Below are positions 1 to 8,383 of a DNA stretch of 57,020 bases, piece after piece. Source of the stretch: JANMDS01 sp031430575 (GTDB lineage Bacteria; Pseudomonadota; Gammaproteobacteria; Burkholderiales; Casimicrobiaceae). The stretch is from positions 1 to 57,020 of the forward strand of contig JANPBT010000055.1 of assembly GCA_031430575.1 (NCBI GenBank). Direction: 5' to 3'. The translations under genes and the position numbers were made by a program. A model generated the notes under the pieces. It had not been told where the DNA came from. It saw nothing but the letters and a program-made list of their open reading frames with translations, and searched no databases. Numbering within the stretch: the first letter of the stretch is position 1; each line of letters starts with the position of its first letter.

Positions 1-62
1 CCAACGCTTAAATAATCACTCAGCCGCGCGCCACTACTGAGTACCGCCGCTTTACCTGCCAT
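1..62 (-). CDS. N-terminal fragment of a probable IS4-family transposase (cut by window edge)
   Basis: Reading leftwards from an ATG at 62 gives an open frame (MAGKAAVLSSGARLSDYLS...) that runs off the window. This start resembles the N-terminal domain of IS4-type transposases, which typically open with a short Ala-rich stretch and a DYLS-like motif. Only about 20 residues are visible, so this is recognition from memory rather than proof. A stem-loop (TCTCCATC / GATGGAGA) lies just upstream at about 71-94. If the call is right, an insertion sequence borders the window on the left. Confidence 0.4.
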   Translation of the reverse strand, partial: MAGKAAVLSSGARLSDYLSV

Positions 63-110
63 AGCGCTCTCTCCATCAACTTGTCGATGGAGATCAATTT
101 TTACACATCT

Positions 111-521
111 TTACTTAAGTGAACAGCATTGGGTGCGTCCCATCACAATTCGCACCCACTCTGGAAAGTTATATGCCTTGCCAGTTGCTTGATCGACAAT
201 TGCTCCGACGCCACCACCTAGAAGGATGTTTCCAAACGTCGCGCCGCCAACCCGCGAGATCAGGATGCCTTTCCCATCAGGCATGCCTACCTTCTTGCAC
301 TCGATCCCTGCATCCCCAGCCGCTTTTGCGACGGGAACCGTTCCCGGAGTGGTGAACTCGGTTGCAATTCCCGCGCGCATAACGGTGCACTTCGCGGAAT
401 CGACCGGAGCCCCTTCAATCGATACAGTCTCTACCTTCACCTGAGTCTCGCTCGGTGTGGTTATGCTCGCACAGCCCGTCATGACGGAAACTATTGATAA
501 CAACGCGAATAAAAGAAACAT
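111..521 (-). CDS. Small putative lipoprotein
   Basis: This is a 136-residue protein with a typical lipoprotein signal: a hydrophobic stretch (FLLFALLSIVSV) ending in the lipobox MTGC, so Cys17 would be the lipidated residue. The mature part holds Cys at about residues 45 and 75 and a Gly-rich segment (GGATFGNILLGGGVGAIVD) of the kind seen in glycine-zipper envelope proteins. The start at 521 is preceded by a good ribosome site (GGGGAGTT). I do not recognise a specific family. The location would be the periplasmic face of the inner or outer membrane. Confidence 0.65.
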   Translation of the reverse strand: MFLLFALLSIVSVMTGCASITTPSETQVKVETVSIEGAPVDSAKCTVMRAGIATEFTTPGTVPVAKAAGDAGIECKKVGMPDGKGILISRVGGATFGNILLGGGVGAIVDQATGKAYNFPEWVRIVMGRTQCCSLK

Positions 522-929
522 GGTAACTCCCCAATGAAATGTAATGAAATTTTGAAATACGCGGGATCTATCCCCTCCGCGTGCCGCAATTCTAAGCGAT
601 GCGCCTTTGACTCAAATTTAACGGCTCGTTGGCGTTGTACCTCGGTCGTTGCAAAGCAATTTCCACCCGCCAATCGTCCGAATGCGCGAGTGACGCTCAC
701 GCTACGCTAGCTTTCGAAATCGCACACGCTTTTTAGGGTTTGCACCACGTTTGGTGCGCAGCAGGGCGCGGGACGCATGCTTGATTGGAGGTTGACGTCT
801 GTGCACATCAGAGCGGTATGCACCCTACGTCATGCCTTGCGTGACGGCAACAAAAAGAGTAATGATCGCGCCCCGCGATGTTGTTGTTAAGGTGCGTTAT
901 GAACGCACCCTACACGACCGGCGAATCAA
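522..929. other. Gene-poor stretch with remnants of the GTAGGGTG repeat family
   Basis: I see no convincing gene here. The stretch contains a small hairpin GCACCA/TGGTGC near 735-755, a partial TGCACCCTACG copy near 820-832 and a clear hairpin GGTGCGTT-ATG-AACGCACC followed by CTAC at 891-913. These are pieces of the second dispersed repeat family, which recurs at 1338-1456, 19050-19155, 20873-20933 and 33829-33919. Confidence 0.5.
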
Positions 930-1295
930 TCAGTGCAAAACAAGCGACGTTTCGAACCAATGATAAGCAATACGGTTCTCGTTAAAGCCAACCAGCACAA
1001 ACAACTTACCCCGACTATTCCAAAGCGCGCCCGAACTTTTCGAATCGACGACATAGCAATCGGCAGGTTGACAATGCTCCTCATGCCCTTCTGATCTCGC
1101 AAACGAAACAAACTGCTCACGCGTCGCGCTTTTGAGCGTGGAAGAAAACTGCTGATCCCAATATCGCTTTCGTGAATCAAAATTGGAGCAACCCGTGGAC
1201 GATAGGATCGAAGCGAAACACGCAAGCAGGAGACAAGCACGCAGAAGATTGCTTGTTTTTCGTCGGAGCTCCGCAACGCTTTTTTCTTGAGTCAT
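930..1295 (-). CDS. Small putative lipoprotein
   Basis: About 121 residues. I place the start at ATG 1295 (MTQEKSVAELRR...), because the longer open frame upstream consists of the repeat element at 1338-1456. A hydrophobic segment (LLRACLLLACFASIL) leads into the lipobox SSTGC, so this is a likely exported lipoprotein. The mature region has a paired Cys (EHCQPADCYVV) that could form a disulfide and ends in ALWNSRGKLFVLVGFNENRI. No family is recognised. It lies downstream of the HEPN-like gene, separated from it by the repeat. Confidence 0.5.
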   Translation of the reverse strand: MTQEKSVAELRRKTSNLLRACLLLACFASILSSTGCSNFDSRKRYWDQQFSSTLKSATREQFVSFARSEGHEEHCQPADCYVVDSKSSGALWNSRGKLFVLVGFNENRIAYHWFETSLVLH

Positions 1296-1337
1296 GATCC
1301 CGAAATTTCTCTTTGCAAAGTAAATAAACGTCGCGCC

Positions 1338-1456
1338 GTAGGGTGTGCAGCGCCTTTCTGCGCACCGGTCGCCGCAGGCGACTTGCGTATCGCTTAACCG
1401 AAAACAATCCAGCCGCTGCGCGCCTGCGGTGCGCACAAGAGCGGTGCGCACCCTAC
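1338..1456. repeat. GTAGGGTG-family inverted repeat element
   Basis: The element starts GTAGGGTGTGCAG and ends TGCGCACCCTAC, so its ends are inverted copies of each other; inside are further GCGCACC/GGTGCGC halves. It sits between two minus-strand genes. It has the size and terminal symmetry of a small non-autonomous palindromic element. Confidence 0.6.
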
Positions 1457-2007
1457 GCAGTCTGTGCGCCCGAAATTTGCTTCTTGAGATGATCTGACGC
1501 AACAGTCACGCGTTCCGCCGCTTTTCGCACCGCGCTTACCCATGCTTTGGAGTTCACGCAAATCAACTGGAGCTGCCCTTGCTCAAAACTGCTGTAAGCG
1601 AGGGTTCTTTTAGCGTACGAGATCCGAGTGAGTTCGAATTTTTCATCAAACAGCATGATCTTCACTATGCGCTTAGGAGGAGCACCAACCCACTTCGGAA
1701 GAAGCAAATCGACGATCGACTGACCGTTAAGCTTAGCCTCAATGTGCTCGGCAATTTCCTTAATACCGTGCCCATTGCAAAATTTTTTATTGCGAAAAGT
1801 ACTTTCCGTTGCCAATCCTGAATCGATAGCAACTGCTTTTAACGTAATTTCCAGTGACTGCAAAAGGATGTTTACAAACACCGGAACCAGCGCACCTTGA
1901 ATGTCTGTAGTTGCTATCCTTTCCGCGGCTATCGCGTAAGCTAGCGCGACTTCTTGCAGGGTAAACATCGGATTAGTAGATTTTTTACTGTCGGATGAAG
2001 CTTTCAT
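1453..2007 (-). CDS. Hypothetical protein, HEPN-like
   Basis: 184 residues, no signal peptide or membrane segment. The central part (VFVNILLQSLEITLKAVAIDSGL, then a Cys/Gly-His turn and EIAEHIEAKL) has the pattern of HEPN-type helical domains: a helix with an LE.tLKA core, a loop ending in GH, and a second helix. I see no clean R-x4-H catalytic motif, so nuclease activity cannot be claimed. The call rests on the pattern only. The gene overlaps the end of the repeat element at 1453-1456, which supplies its stop codon region. Confidence 0.45.
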   Translation of the reverse strand: MKASSDSKKSTNPMFTLQEVALAYAIAAERIATTDIQGALVPVFVNILLQSLEITLKAVAIDSGLATESTFRNKKFCNGHGIKEIAEHIEAKLNGQSIVDLLLPKWVGAPPKRIVKIMLFDEKFELTRISYAKRTLAYSSFEQGQLQLICVNSKAWVSAVRKAAERVTVASDHLKKQISGAQTA

Positions 2008-2065
2008 AGCAAAAACTCAGACGACTTTTCGCTCAACACGCCGGGGGCGAAGGTACAAACTCTCT

Positions 2066-3271
2066 TCACACCCGATTCCTCCCCACCCACTCCGCAATCC
2101 GTTTCACCCCCGCCACAATATTCTCATTAGAAGTCGCGTAGCTAAACCGAATATGCTGCCCATCATCGGGCACGCGGTGGCCGAAATGTATGTCGGCCAG
2201 CACAGCAACCCCCGCTTCGTGCAGCAAGCGTTTTCTAAACTCTTCGCTATCTTTGCAGCCTGTGAGCTTGCAGGCTTCCGTCACATTCGGCCACGCATAA
2301 AACGCGCCGCCGCTGGCTTGACATTTGATGCCGGGCACTTCGTTGAGCAAGCGCACAATCAAATCGCGGCGCTCGTGAAATTTGCGCTTCATCATTTCGG
2401 CATCATCTTGCGGGCCGTTGATGGCGGCGACTGCAGCCCATTGTGAAATGTGCGACGCGCAGCTATCGGTGTTCGTGACCCAGCGGGTGAAGAGCGGCGC
2501 GAGCGCTTTGTTGGCGGTGAAGCCGATGCGCCAGCCGGTCATCGCCCAGGTTTTGGAGCAACCGTCGCTGATGATCGTGCGCGCTTGCATGTCGGGTAGC
2601 GAGGCGATGGAGGCGAAGCTGCCTTCGAAGGTGAGTCTGGAATAAATTTCGTCGGCGTAAATCCAAATCTGCGGGTGTTTGCGCAAAATCGCAGCGATGG
2701 CTTCTAGATCTTTTTTGTTGAGAATTCCGCCGGTTGGGTTTTGCGGTGAATTCAAGATGAGCATCTTAGTATTCGGCGTGATCTTGGCTTCGAGCTCGGC
2801 GGGGTCGAAGGCGAAATTGCGGGATTCGCGCAGGTAAAGCGGCACGGGCTTGGCGCCATGCGTCAAGATTTGGCTTTCGTAGATCGGGAATCCCGGCACG
2901 GGGTAAATCACTTCATCGCCAGAGCCGAAATCAGTGACGGACAAAATCGCGTACGCAATAAAAGGCTTCGCACCCGAGCCGACGACCACATCTTCGGCAT
3001 CAATCTTAATGCCGCGCATATCGCCCATATATTTCGCGGCGGCTTCGCGCAGCGGATCGATCCCGGCGCTGGGCGTGTAGCCATGCTTACCGGTGCGGAT
3101 GGCTTCGTGCCCCGCGTCTTGCACATGCAAGGGCGCGGGGAAATCGGGCTGGCCGATGCAAAACGAAATAATATCTTTGCCAGTGCGCGCGAGGGCGTTC
3201 ACTTCCGCTAAGACGACAAAGGCATTTTCAGTGCCGAGACCAGACGCGCGTTGGGAGAGTTGTGGGTTCAT
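2066..3271 (-). CDS. Class I/II PLP-dependent aminotransferase
   Basis: About 401 residues, normal length for fold-type I aminotransferases of the aspartate/alanine group. Visible landmarks are the N-terminal substrate motif (SFCIGQPDFPAP), NSPQNPTGG for cofactor binding, YADEIYS, the PLP-lysine segment SDGCSKTWAMTGWRIGF and a C-terminal IRFSYA with the carboxylate-binding Arg. It transfers an amino group between an amino acid and a 2-oxo acid in the cytosol; the exact substrate cannot be read. I chose ATG 3271; an in-frame GTG lies three codons upstream and neither has a strong ribosome site. Confidence 0.9.
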   Translation of the reverse strand: MNPQLSQRASGLGTENAFVVLAEVNALARTGKDIISFCIGQPDFPAPLHVQDAGHEAIRTGKHGYTPSAGIDPLREAAAKYMGDMRGIKIDAEDVVVGSGAKPFIAYAILSVTDFGSGDEVIYPVPGFPIYESQILTHGAKPVPLYLRESRNFAFDPAELEAKITPNTKMLILNSPQNPTGGILNKKDLEAIAAILRKHPQIWIYADEIYSRLTFEGSFASIASLPDMQARTIISDGCSKTWAMTGWRIGFTANKALAPLFTRWVTNTDSCASHISQWAAVAAINGPQDDAEMMKRKFHERRDLIVRLLNEVPGIKCQASGGAFYAWPNVTEACKLTGCKDSEEFRKRLLHEAGVAVLADIHFGHRVPDDGQHIRFSYATSNENIVAGVKRIAEWVGRNRV

Positions 3272-3316
3272 ATTTCGCACTATAGCGAAAAGCTTGCGCA
3301 GGCTGAATCACGCAAA

Positions 3317-3330
3317 TACCTGCGGCGCAG
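3317..3330 (+). repeat. Dispersed TACCTGCGGCGCAG motif (single intergenic copy)
   Basis: Full-length copy (AAATACCTGCGGCGCAGAAAT) upstream of the aminotransferase gene. See the family entry. Confidence 0.9.
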
Positions 3331-3397
3331 AAATGGCACTTTTTGGGCGATAACGCCATAAAAATATCAGCTCAGGCGCGCAGGGTTTACGTATTTC

Positions 3398-5023
3398 TTA
3401 GTGGCTACGAAACGGATCTTGCACAATCGGCGCGTTGATCGCCCTCTGCAAGTCAATGGGCACATCGTTCATATCCAAGGCATCGATCTGCGCGCCTCCG
3501 CGTTGCACGATGCATTGCGCAAACGAAAAGAAGGTCGCGGGATCATACTTTGCCTTTACGGCTTTTAACGCCGATTGCGCGCTGCTCCAATATTTATCTG
3601 CATAGTTAGTGTCGCTCAAGCGCGGGTAGTTTTGATAGACGTGGCCGTTGTAAAGCGGCTGCATATATTTGATCCAACCATCGAGAAATGCTTGCGCAGG
3701 CGCGCGCTCAGCTTCCGTCCACCAAAACACATCGAGCACCGCGTTGTAAAGTGCATCGCGATGGATAAACGCGCTACGGGAAACGGGATACGCGTTAATC
3801 GCGCCACCATAAAACTCCATGTAAAAGTAGGAGTAGGGATTGGGCGTGGTAACGTAATAATTTAAGAGTCCTTGCCATTCGGCAATGGTTAAGTTGCGCG
3901 AGACGATGCGAGACGATTTATCTTCGTTGGGCATCCCGGCGCTCGGTGCGATACAAGGCATGCCGTAGGGCACGTTGAGTAGCGATTCATTAAGCTTGTC
4001 GAAATCGGTTTGCTGCGTCCATTGCGTTGTCGCACCATGTAGATTAGCCAATGTTTGGATTGCGGCTTGGCCATCGGTTGCGTTACCCACCCAAATGCCG
4101 CGCACCATGAGGTAGGGCTTCATTGGCGCGGGTGGTAGCGGTAGCCCGCCTACGATCCCGGGCTGGTAGCAAAGCGAGACTTGAATGTTGAGATTGGGCG
4201 ACGGTGCAGTGCGCATATATTGAGCTTGCAATACGTTAAGGGCGTTGGCTGCGTTGCTGATATCAGAAGGCGTGGAGAGCGGCCAAATAATGGCCCAGCC
4301 AAATACCGTGCCGAGCGGCACGAGCTTATACGTTACGCTCAGGAGCACACCAAACGTGCCGCCGGTGCCGCCGCGCATGGCCCACCAGAGATCGTAATTG
4401 GTGGTGGGCGATGCGACCACGGTGCGTCCATCTGCAAGCAAAACCGTCATTGAAATCACGTTATCGCAATTCATACCGAGGGTCACGGAGGTGAAGCCAT
4501 AGCCGCCGCCTTGCATATAGCCGCCGATACACACATCGTCGCACTCACCACCGGGCACATGCAGCCCGTAAGGCTTGAGCACCGCACGAAATCTTCCGAA
4601 ATTGCAGCCGCAGCCTACGGTAGCTGTAAGCCCTACAGGATCGACGTACACACCATTTAGCGCGCTGACATCAATCAACACGCCAGAGCCTGATGAGAAG
4701 CCCGCGGTGCAATGGCCACCGGAGCGAATGGCGGGCGGTAGCGTCGTTGTGATTGCAACGTCAAGGGCCATCGCCACATCGGTGTCGACCACGCAATACA
4801 TGATGAACAACGGAAACGCATTGAAAACAGGATTGAAAAGTTTTCGATCTGCGTTGTAGGCCGGATCGTTTGCCCACACAATCGTGCCTTGAAAATGGGG
4901 GATCAGCGCGAGTATTTTTTCGCGCGAGATACCGAGTGTTGTGAAATCTGCGTCGGGTCGTGCAAGCAACTCATTTTTAAGTTGCTCATCGCGATTACGC
5001 TTTTTTGAATGTACGTGTGCCAT
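3398..5023 (-). CDS. FAD-linked oxidase, berberine-bridge (BBE) type
   Basis: 541 residues. The N-terminal PCMH-type FAD domain shows RSGGHCTAGFS, whose His is the usual covalent flavin ligand. It also has PGGECDDVCIGGYMQGGGYG, where the Cys aligns with the second flavin ligand of BBE enzymes (GVCPTVGVGGH in the plant enzyme). Bicovalent flavinylation is therefore plausible. The C-terminal BBE segment (KAKYDPATFFSFAQCI) is intact. Such enzymes oxidise sugars, alcohols or alkaloid-like substrates with oxygen; the substrate here is unknown. No signal peptide is seen, so cytosolic. A GGAG ribosome site precedes ATG 5023. It lies downstream of the STAND regulator on the same strand. Confidence 0.88.
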   Translation of the reverse strand: MAHVHSKKRNRDEQLKNELLARPDADFTTLGISREKILALIPHFQGTIVWANDPAYNADRKLFNPVFNAFPLFIMYCVVDTDVAMALDVAITTTLPPAIRSGGHCTAGFSSGSGVLIDVSALNGVYVDPVGLTATVGCGCNFGRFRAVLKPYGLHVPGGECDDVCIGGYMQGGGYGFTSVTLGMNCDNVISMTVLLADGRTVVASPTTNYDLWWAMRGGTGGTFGVLLSVTYKLVPLGTVFGWAIIWPLSTPSDISNAANALNVLQAQYMRTAPSPNLNIQVSLCYQPGIVGGLPLPPAPMKPYLMVRGIWVGNATDGQAAIQTLANLHGATTQWTQQTDFDKLNESLLNVPYGMPCIAPSAGMPNEDKSSRIVSRNLTIAEWQGLLNYYVTTPNPYSYFYMEFYGGAINAYPVSRSAFIHRDALYNAVLDVFWWTEAERAPAQAFLDGWIKYMQPLYNGHVYQNYPRLSDTNYADKYWSSAQSALKAVKAKYDPATFFSFAQCIVQRGGAQIDALDMNDVPIDLQRAINAPIVQDPFRSH

Positions 5024-5193
5024 CTTTAAAATCTCCGGAGTTCCTTTATTTGAAGATTTATTCTAGGCGCGGAAACGCGATTGCACTAGCGCCAGATTTC
5101 GAAATATCGCAGGCTGCTTACACCCGTTTTGCGGGAATAGCAAATACGTCTAGTACAAACGCGATTCTAGGAATTAGGCTTATCTTACGCAAA

Positions 5194-5207
5194 TACCTGC
5201 GGCGCAG
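5194..5207 (+). repeat. Dispersed TACCTGCGGCGCAG motif (single intergenic copy)
   Basis: Full copy with both flanks (AAATACC...GATTTGA), immediately downstream of the STAND regulator's stop codon and upstream of the flavin oxidase. Confidence 0.9.
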
Positions 5208-5218
5208 ATTTGATCGAT

Positions 5219-7768
5219 TTAGGCATCCAGAGCGAGCCTTGCGGCCTCGTCGTCGCTGAGCGTCGCGCCCAGCGCGTTCAAGCGTGCGAGAGCCTCGGCG
5301 GGAATCGCGTGCGCGAGAAGCGCATGGACTTCCTTTCGAATCCGCTGGCCACTGAGACTGATCTTGGTGCGCGGGTGAGCATTTACCATGGCGTCGAATC
5401 GCCCCATCGCTTGTGCTGCCGCTTCAATGCGCCCGCGCTTAAAGGCAAGCAGCGCAATCGCATTGAGTTGCTCCCATAAAGTGCCCACTTCAACCTCTTT
5501 TGCAACGGCCTCGCGGGTCGCGGTCAGCGCTGCATCGAGCGCGCCTTGCTGGGTCAGCGCTGCGGCATAGTCGGCAAATACAAACGCCGCGACGCCGACA
5601 TTTCCGAATCGAACGTTTCGCAGAATTTCGGTGAGCTCCTTGCCGCGCTCTACCGCCTGCGCATAGTCGCCGCGCTGCATTAAGTGGCGCATGAGAAATC
5701 CCAACGCAAGAATGAGCAATTGACGATCTCCGAGAGCCACTGCCAGCGCACGGCATTCTTCGGCGACCAGCGCGCCGTCGGCATAGGAGCCGCTATGGTA
5801 GAGATAGTTATTTCGAGCCGCGAGAGAATACCACCGTGCTGCCAGCGGCCATGAGGGATCTAGACACTCTGAAACTTCGTCGATTAATTGCGCACTGGCT
5901 TTAAAGTCGCCCCGAATCGCGAGCAACACGCTCGAAACACTCAACGCATGGGTCAGCAGTTGGCGATCCCCGATTGCGCGGTAAAGCGTTACAGAGCGCG
6001 CGACGGAGGCGACGTCGTCATCGCTGAATTCGTGCACGCCAGATTGCACGCGCACCTGCGCGCGCGCCAAATGCATGCGTGCCTCAATTTCTGGTGGAAT
6101 CGTCGCATTGATACGCATCATCGCTTGATCGCAATGCCGCAAACCCTCGGCGCGATGCCCAGCACCGACCCAAATCCACGCGGAGGCGCCTGTGAGCGCG
6201 ATTTGCAGTCCAGGGTCGCTGGAATTTCGCGCCCAGTCGAGGGCGGCTCGCAAATTATCAATATCTGGGAGATAGCGCTGAAGCTGCGCATCGCGGGTTT
6301 CGATTAATTTGCGCTGGTAGGCGGCTTCGAAATGCGCCAGTACCGCCAGCGCGTGTCGATTTCGGGTTGCGGATGCATCGCGCTCACCCGCTTCGCGCAG
6401 CTTTGCCAACGCGTAAATGCGGGTCGATTCGAGCAATCGATATCGGGGCGGCTCGGTTTGGTCTGCAACGATAAGTGATTTATCGACCAACGTGCCCAAA
6501 TGGTCAAGCACAGCCCATTCATCCATATGCGCACCCGAGAGCACTTGCTGCGCGAGCTCAAGCCCAAATCCTCCTACAAATACGGCAGCACGACGCATCA
6601 CCGCGCGCTCGTTGTCGTTGAGTAAGCTATGGCTCCAATCGAGGGTTTCGCTCAATGCCTGATGTCGGCGCGGGGCATCTCTCGCCCCGCCAGTGAGCAC
6701 ACGAAAACGCTCGTTTAGCCGTTCCCGCACCCCAGCCGCCCCAAGGAGCGGCACGCGCGCGGCGGCCAGCTCAATCGCGAGCGGCAAGCCATCGAGTTGA
6801 AGGCAAATTTCACGAATGTCGCCCGCATTCTCAGGCGTCAGCGAAAAGCCTGGGCGCAACGCACGCACACGCTCGACAAATAACGTTACCGCCCCAGAAG
6901 CCTTTGCAGCCGCAAGCCCGTCGGAGGTCGGCAACACCAGCGGCGAGAGCCGATAGACTTGCTCACCTTCAAGCTTGAGCAATTCTTGGCTCGTAATGAG
7001 CACATGCACGCCGGGCGCTTGATTGCGTACGCCCTGTACGAAAACGCTCACCGCACCGACCAAGTGCTCACAGTTATCGATAATGAGCAGCAATTTTCGA
7101 TGCTGCAACGCGCTCATAAGTTCGTCACGAGGATCGCGCTTGCCCAAGAGACTCGCGCCCAGCGCCTGCGCCACCGCCGCTGGGATCATGCTAGGATCAG
7201 ACACCTGCGCTAACTCAACTAACCACGCACCGTCCGTAAAAGCCGCGCGTTGCGTTAGCGCAACGGTATGGGCGAGCCGCGTTTTGCCGATACCACCGGC
7301 ACCGATAATGGTCGTGAGTCGATGCGCGATCACCATTTCACAAAGTGCAGCTAAATCTGCCTCTCGGCCAATTAACGTCGATGCGCTCGCAGGCAGATTA
7401 CCTGACACTGGCTGTGTTTCAGGGATCGGCAGAGCGGAGGCAGGTGGCGTTTTCGCGCCCGCAATTTCGGCGGTAAATCGATAACCATGCCCAGGGATGG
7501 TTGCGATCGATAGCGGGCCGAGCACTTTTCGCAGGGCAGATATATGCACCTGCAGGTTATTTTCTTCAACGATCAGATTCGGCCATACGAGCGAGAGCAG
7601 CTCATTTTTGGTCACGATACGGCTGCGGCGTGCATAGAGCGCCATCAGCACGTCGAACGCGCGCGCACCAAGTTTGGCAGGCACGTTCCCAACCAAAATC
7701 GCGCGCGCACTGGGCTGGACGACACAATTTCCCACGACGAATTCGTTGATGACCTCCTCTTCGTGCAT
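5219..7768 (-). CDS. Winged-helix transcriptional regulator with STAND/NB-ARC ATPase and TPR-like tail
   Basis: 849 residues from ATG 7768, chosen because AAAGGAAACGGC precedes it; a longer frame to 7831 has no such site. Residues about 5-100 form an OmpR/PhoB-type winged helix (FDVLMALYARRSRIVTKNELLSLVW, then VHISALRKVLG and IPGHGYRF). An ATPase follows with Walker A GAGGIGKT and Walker B LLLIIDNCEHL. The C-terminal half is Ala-rich helical repeat, probably TPR-like, which in this class senses a ligand or partner. It acts as a cytosolic transcription factor. It is divergent from two small exported peptides across an operator-like region at 7839-7876, so they are the likely targets. Confidence 0.85.
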   Translation of the reverse strand: MHEEEVINEFVVGNCVVQPSARAILVGNVPAKLGARAFDVLMALYARRSRIVTKNELLSLVWPNLIVEENNLQVHISALRKVLGPLSIATIPGHGYRFTAEIAGAKTPPASALPIPETQPVSGNLPASASTLIGREADLAALCEMVIAHRLTTIIGAGGIGKTRLAHTVALTQRAAFTDGAWLVELAQVSDPSMIPAAVAQALGASLLGKRDPRDELMSALQHRKLLLIIDNCEHLVGAVSVFVQGVRNQAPGVHVLITSQELLKLEGEQVYRLSPLVLPTSDGLAAAKASGAVTLFVERVRALRPGFSLTPENAGDIREICLQLDGLPLAIELAAARVPLLGAAGVRERLNERFRVLTGGARDAPRRHQALSETLDWSHSLLNDNERAVMRRAAVFVGGFGLELAQQVLSGAHMDEWAVLDHLGTLVDKSLIVADQTEPPRYRLLESTRIYALAKLREAGERDASATRNRHALAVLAHFEAAYQRKLIETRDAQLQRYLPDIDNLRAALDWARNSSDPGLQIALTGASAWIWVGAGHRAEGLRHCDQAMMRINATIPPEIEARMHLARAQVRVQSGVHEFSDDDVASVARSVTLYRAIGDRQLLTHALSVSSVLLAIRGDFKASAQLIDEVSECLDPSWPLAARWYSLAARNNYLYHSGSYADGALVAEECRALAVALGDRQLLILALGFLMRHLMQRGDYAQAVERGKELTEILRNVRFGNVGVAAFVFADYAAALTQQGALDAALTATREAVAKEVEVGTLWEQLNAIALLAFKRGRIEAAAQAMGRFDAMVNAHPRTKISLSGQRIRKEVHALLAHAIPAEALARLNALGATLSDDEAARLALDA

Positions 7769-7838
7769 GCCGTTTCCTTTTATTTTTCTAAGCCTACCCC
7801 AGTTTTTCTGTTTTCGTCGCGCTTTAAACAATTCAGAA

Positions 7839-7876
7839 CGCTTAAGGATTTTCCCAAAGACCTTAAGCGCTTAAAG
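7839..7876. promoter_or_regulatory. Candidate operator between the STAND regulator and two small exported peptides
   Basis: The divergent region holds perfect 9-bp arms CGCTTAAGG (7839-7847) and CCTTAAGCG (7861-7869) spaced by 13 bases, and a third half-site CGCTTAAAGG overlapping the right arm (7867-7876). Two halves therefore read in the same direction, as expected for an OmpR-type winged helix, and one is inverted. That the adjacent regulator binds here is inference. Confidence 0.6.
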
Positions 7877-7923
7877 GGAGATAGTTCACCCATCGACAAC
7901 GCAATATCAAAAGGACTTAAATC

Positions 7924-8076
7924 ATGAACACGTTAAACACCACCCGCCGCATCTTCGCCGCCGTCGCAGCCCTTTGCATCACGCTTTCGGTTTTCGGCAG
8001 TATCGCGTCCCGCCCGAGCTTAACGCAAGCTTGGGCAACGCTCCCAACCCAGATCGCAATGGCGGATCAGCAATAG
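7924..8076 (+). CDS. Small exported peptide, copy 1
   Basis: 50 residues with a strong ribosome site (AAAAGGACTTAAATC) before ATG 7924. It starts MNTLNTTRR and continues with a hydrophobic segment (IFAAVAALCITLSVFGSIA), so it should be exported or stay as a one-pass membrane peptide. The remaining 20 or so residues are Ala/Gln-rich. It shares its opening pattern (MNT.N..R..AA..A..IT.S.F) with the next gene, which suggests tandem duplication. The function is unknown; it is the first gene divergent from the STAND regulator. Confidence 0.6.
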   Translation: MNTLNTTRRIFAAVAALCITLSVFGSIASRPSLTQAWATLPTQIAMADQQ

Positions 8077-8106
8077 GCCGTTTCAACGCACTTCGAAGGA
8101 TACGAC

Positions 8107-8298
8107 ATGAACACGCCAAACGCAATCCGATTTGCAGCCGCCTGCACCGCTGTGGCGATCACGTCATCACTCTTTTCGGGCGTCGTTGCCCTGACAAATC
8201 AGCCAGGCGCTCGGGAAACCATGGCGATGATCGCACAGACCAAAATAGAGGCCGCCCGCCAAACCCTCGCATCGAACACCGATGCCGAGCGCGACTAG
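8107..8298 (+). CDS. Small exported peptide, copy 2
   Basis: 63 residues, ribosome site GAAGGATACGAC, 30 bases after copy 1. A basic start (MNTPNAIRF) is followed by a hydrophobic stretch (AAACTAVAITSSLFSGVVAL) and a short polar helix-like tail (MAMIAQTKIEAARQTLASNTDAERD). The layout matches copy 1. It is probably cotranscribed with copy 1 and controlled by the divergent regulator. I know of no family for it. Confidence 0.6.
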   Translation: MNTPNAIRFAAACTAVAITSSLFSGVVALTNQPGARETMAMIAQTKIEAARQTLASNTDAERD

Positions 8299-8357
8299 CC
8301 ACTTGTATCCGCCCAATAGTGATCAGCTTCCGGGCCGCCGCATAGGAAATTGCTTCA

Positions 8358-8371
8358 TACCTGCGGCGCAG
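8358..8371 (+). repeat. Dispersed TACCTGCGGCGCAG motif (single intergenic copy)
   Basis: Full copy (CATACC...GATTTAG) between the convergent ends of the small peptide gene and the aldo/keto reductase. Confidence 0.9.
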
Positions 8372-8383
8372 ATTTAGGCATTT

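Noticed and set aside
491..700. A 69-residue minus-strand frame upstream of the first lipoprotein.
   Set aside because: No ribosome site, no domain, and composition unlike the neighbouring genes.
930..1502. A 190-residue version of the second lipoprotein.
   Set aside because: The extra N-terminus is encoded by the repeat element at 1338-1456; the start at 1295 gives a proper signal peptide.
5005..5259. Plus-strand frame opposite the oxidase start and regulator end.
   Set aside because: No ribosome site or recognisable domain and it crosses two real genes and a motif copy.
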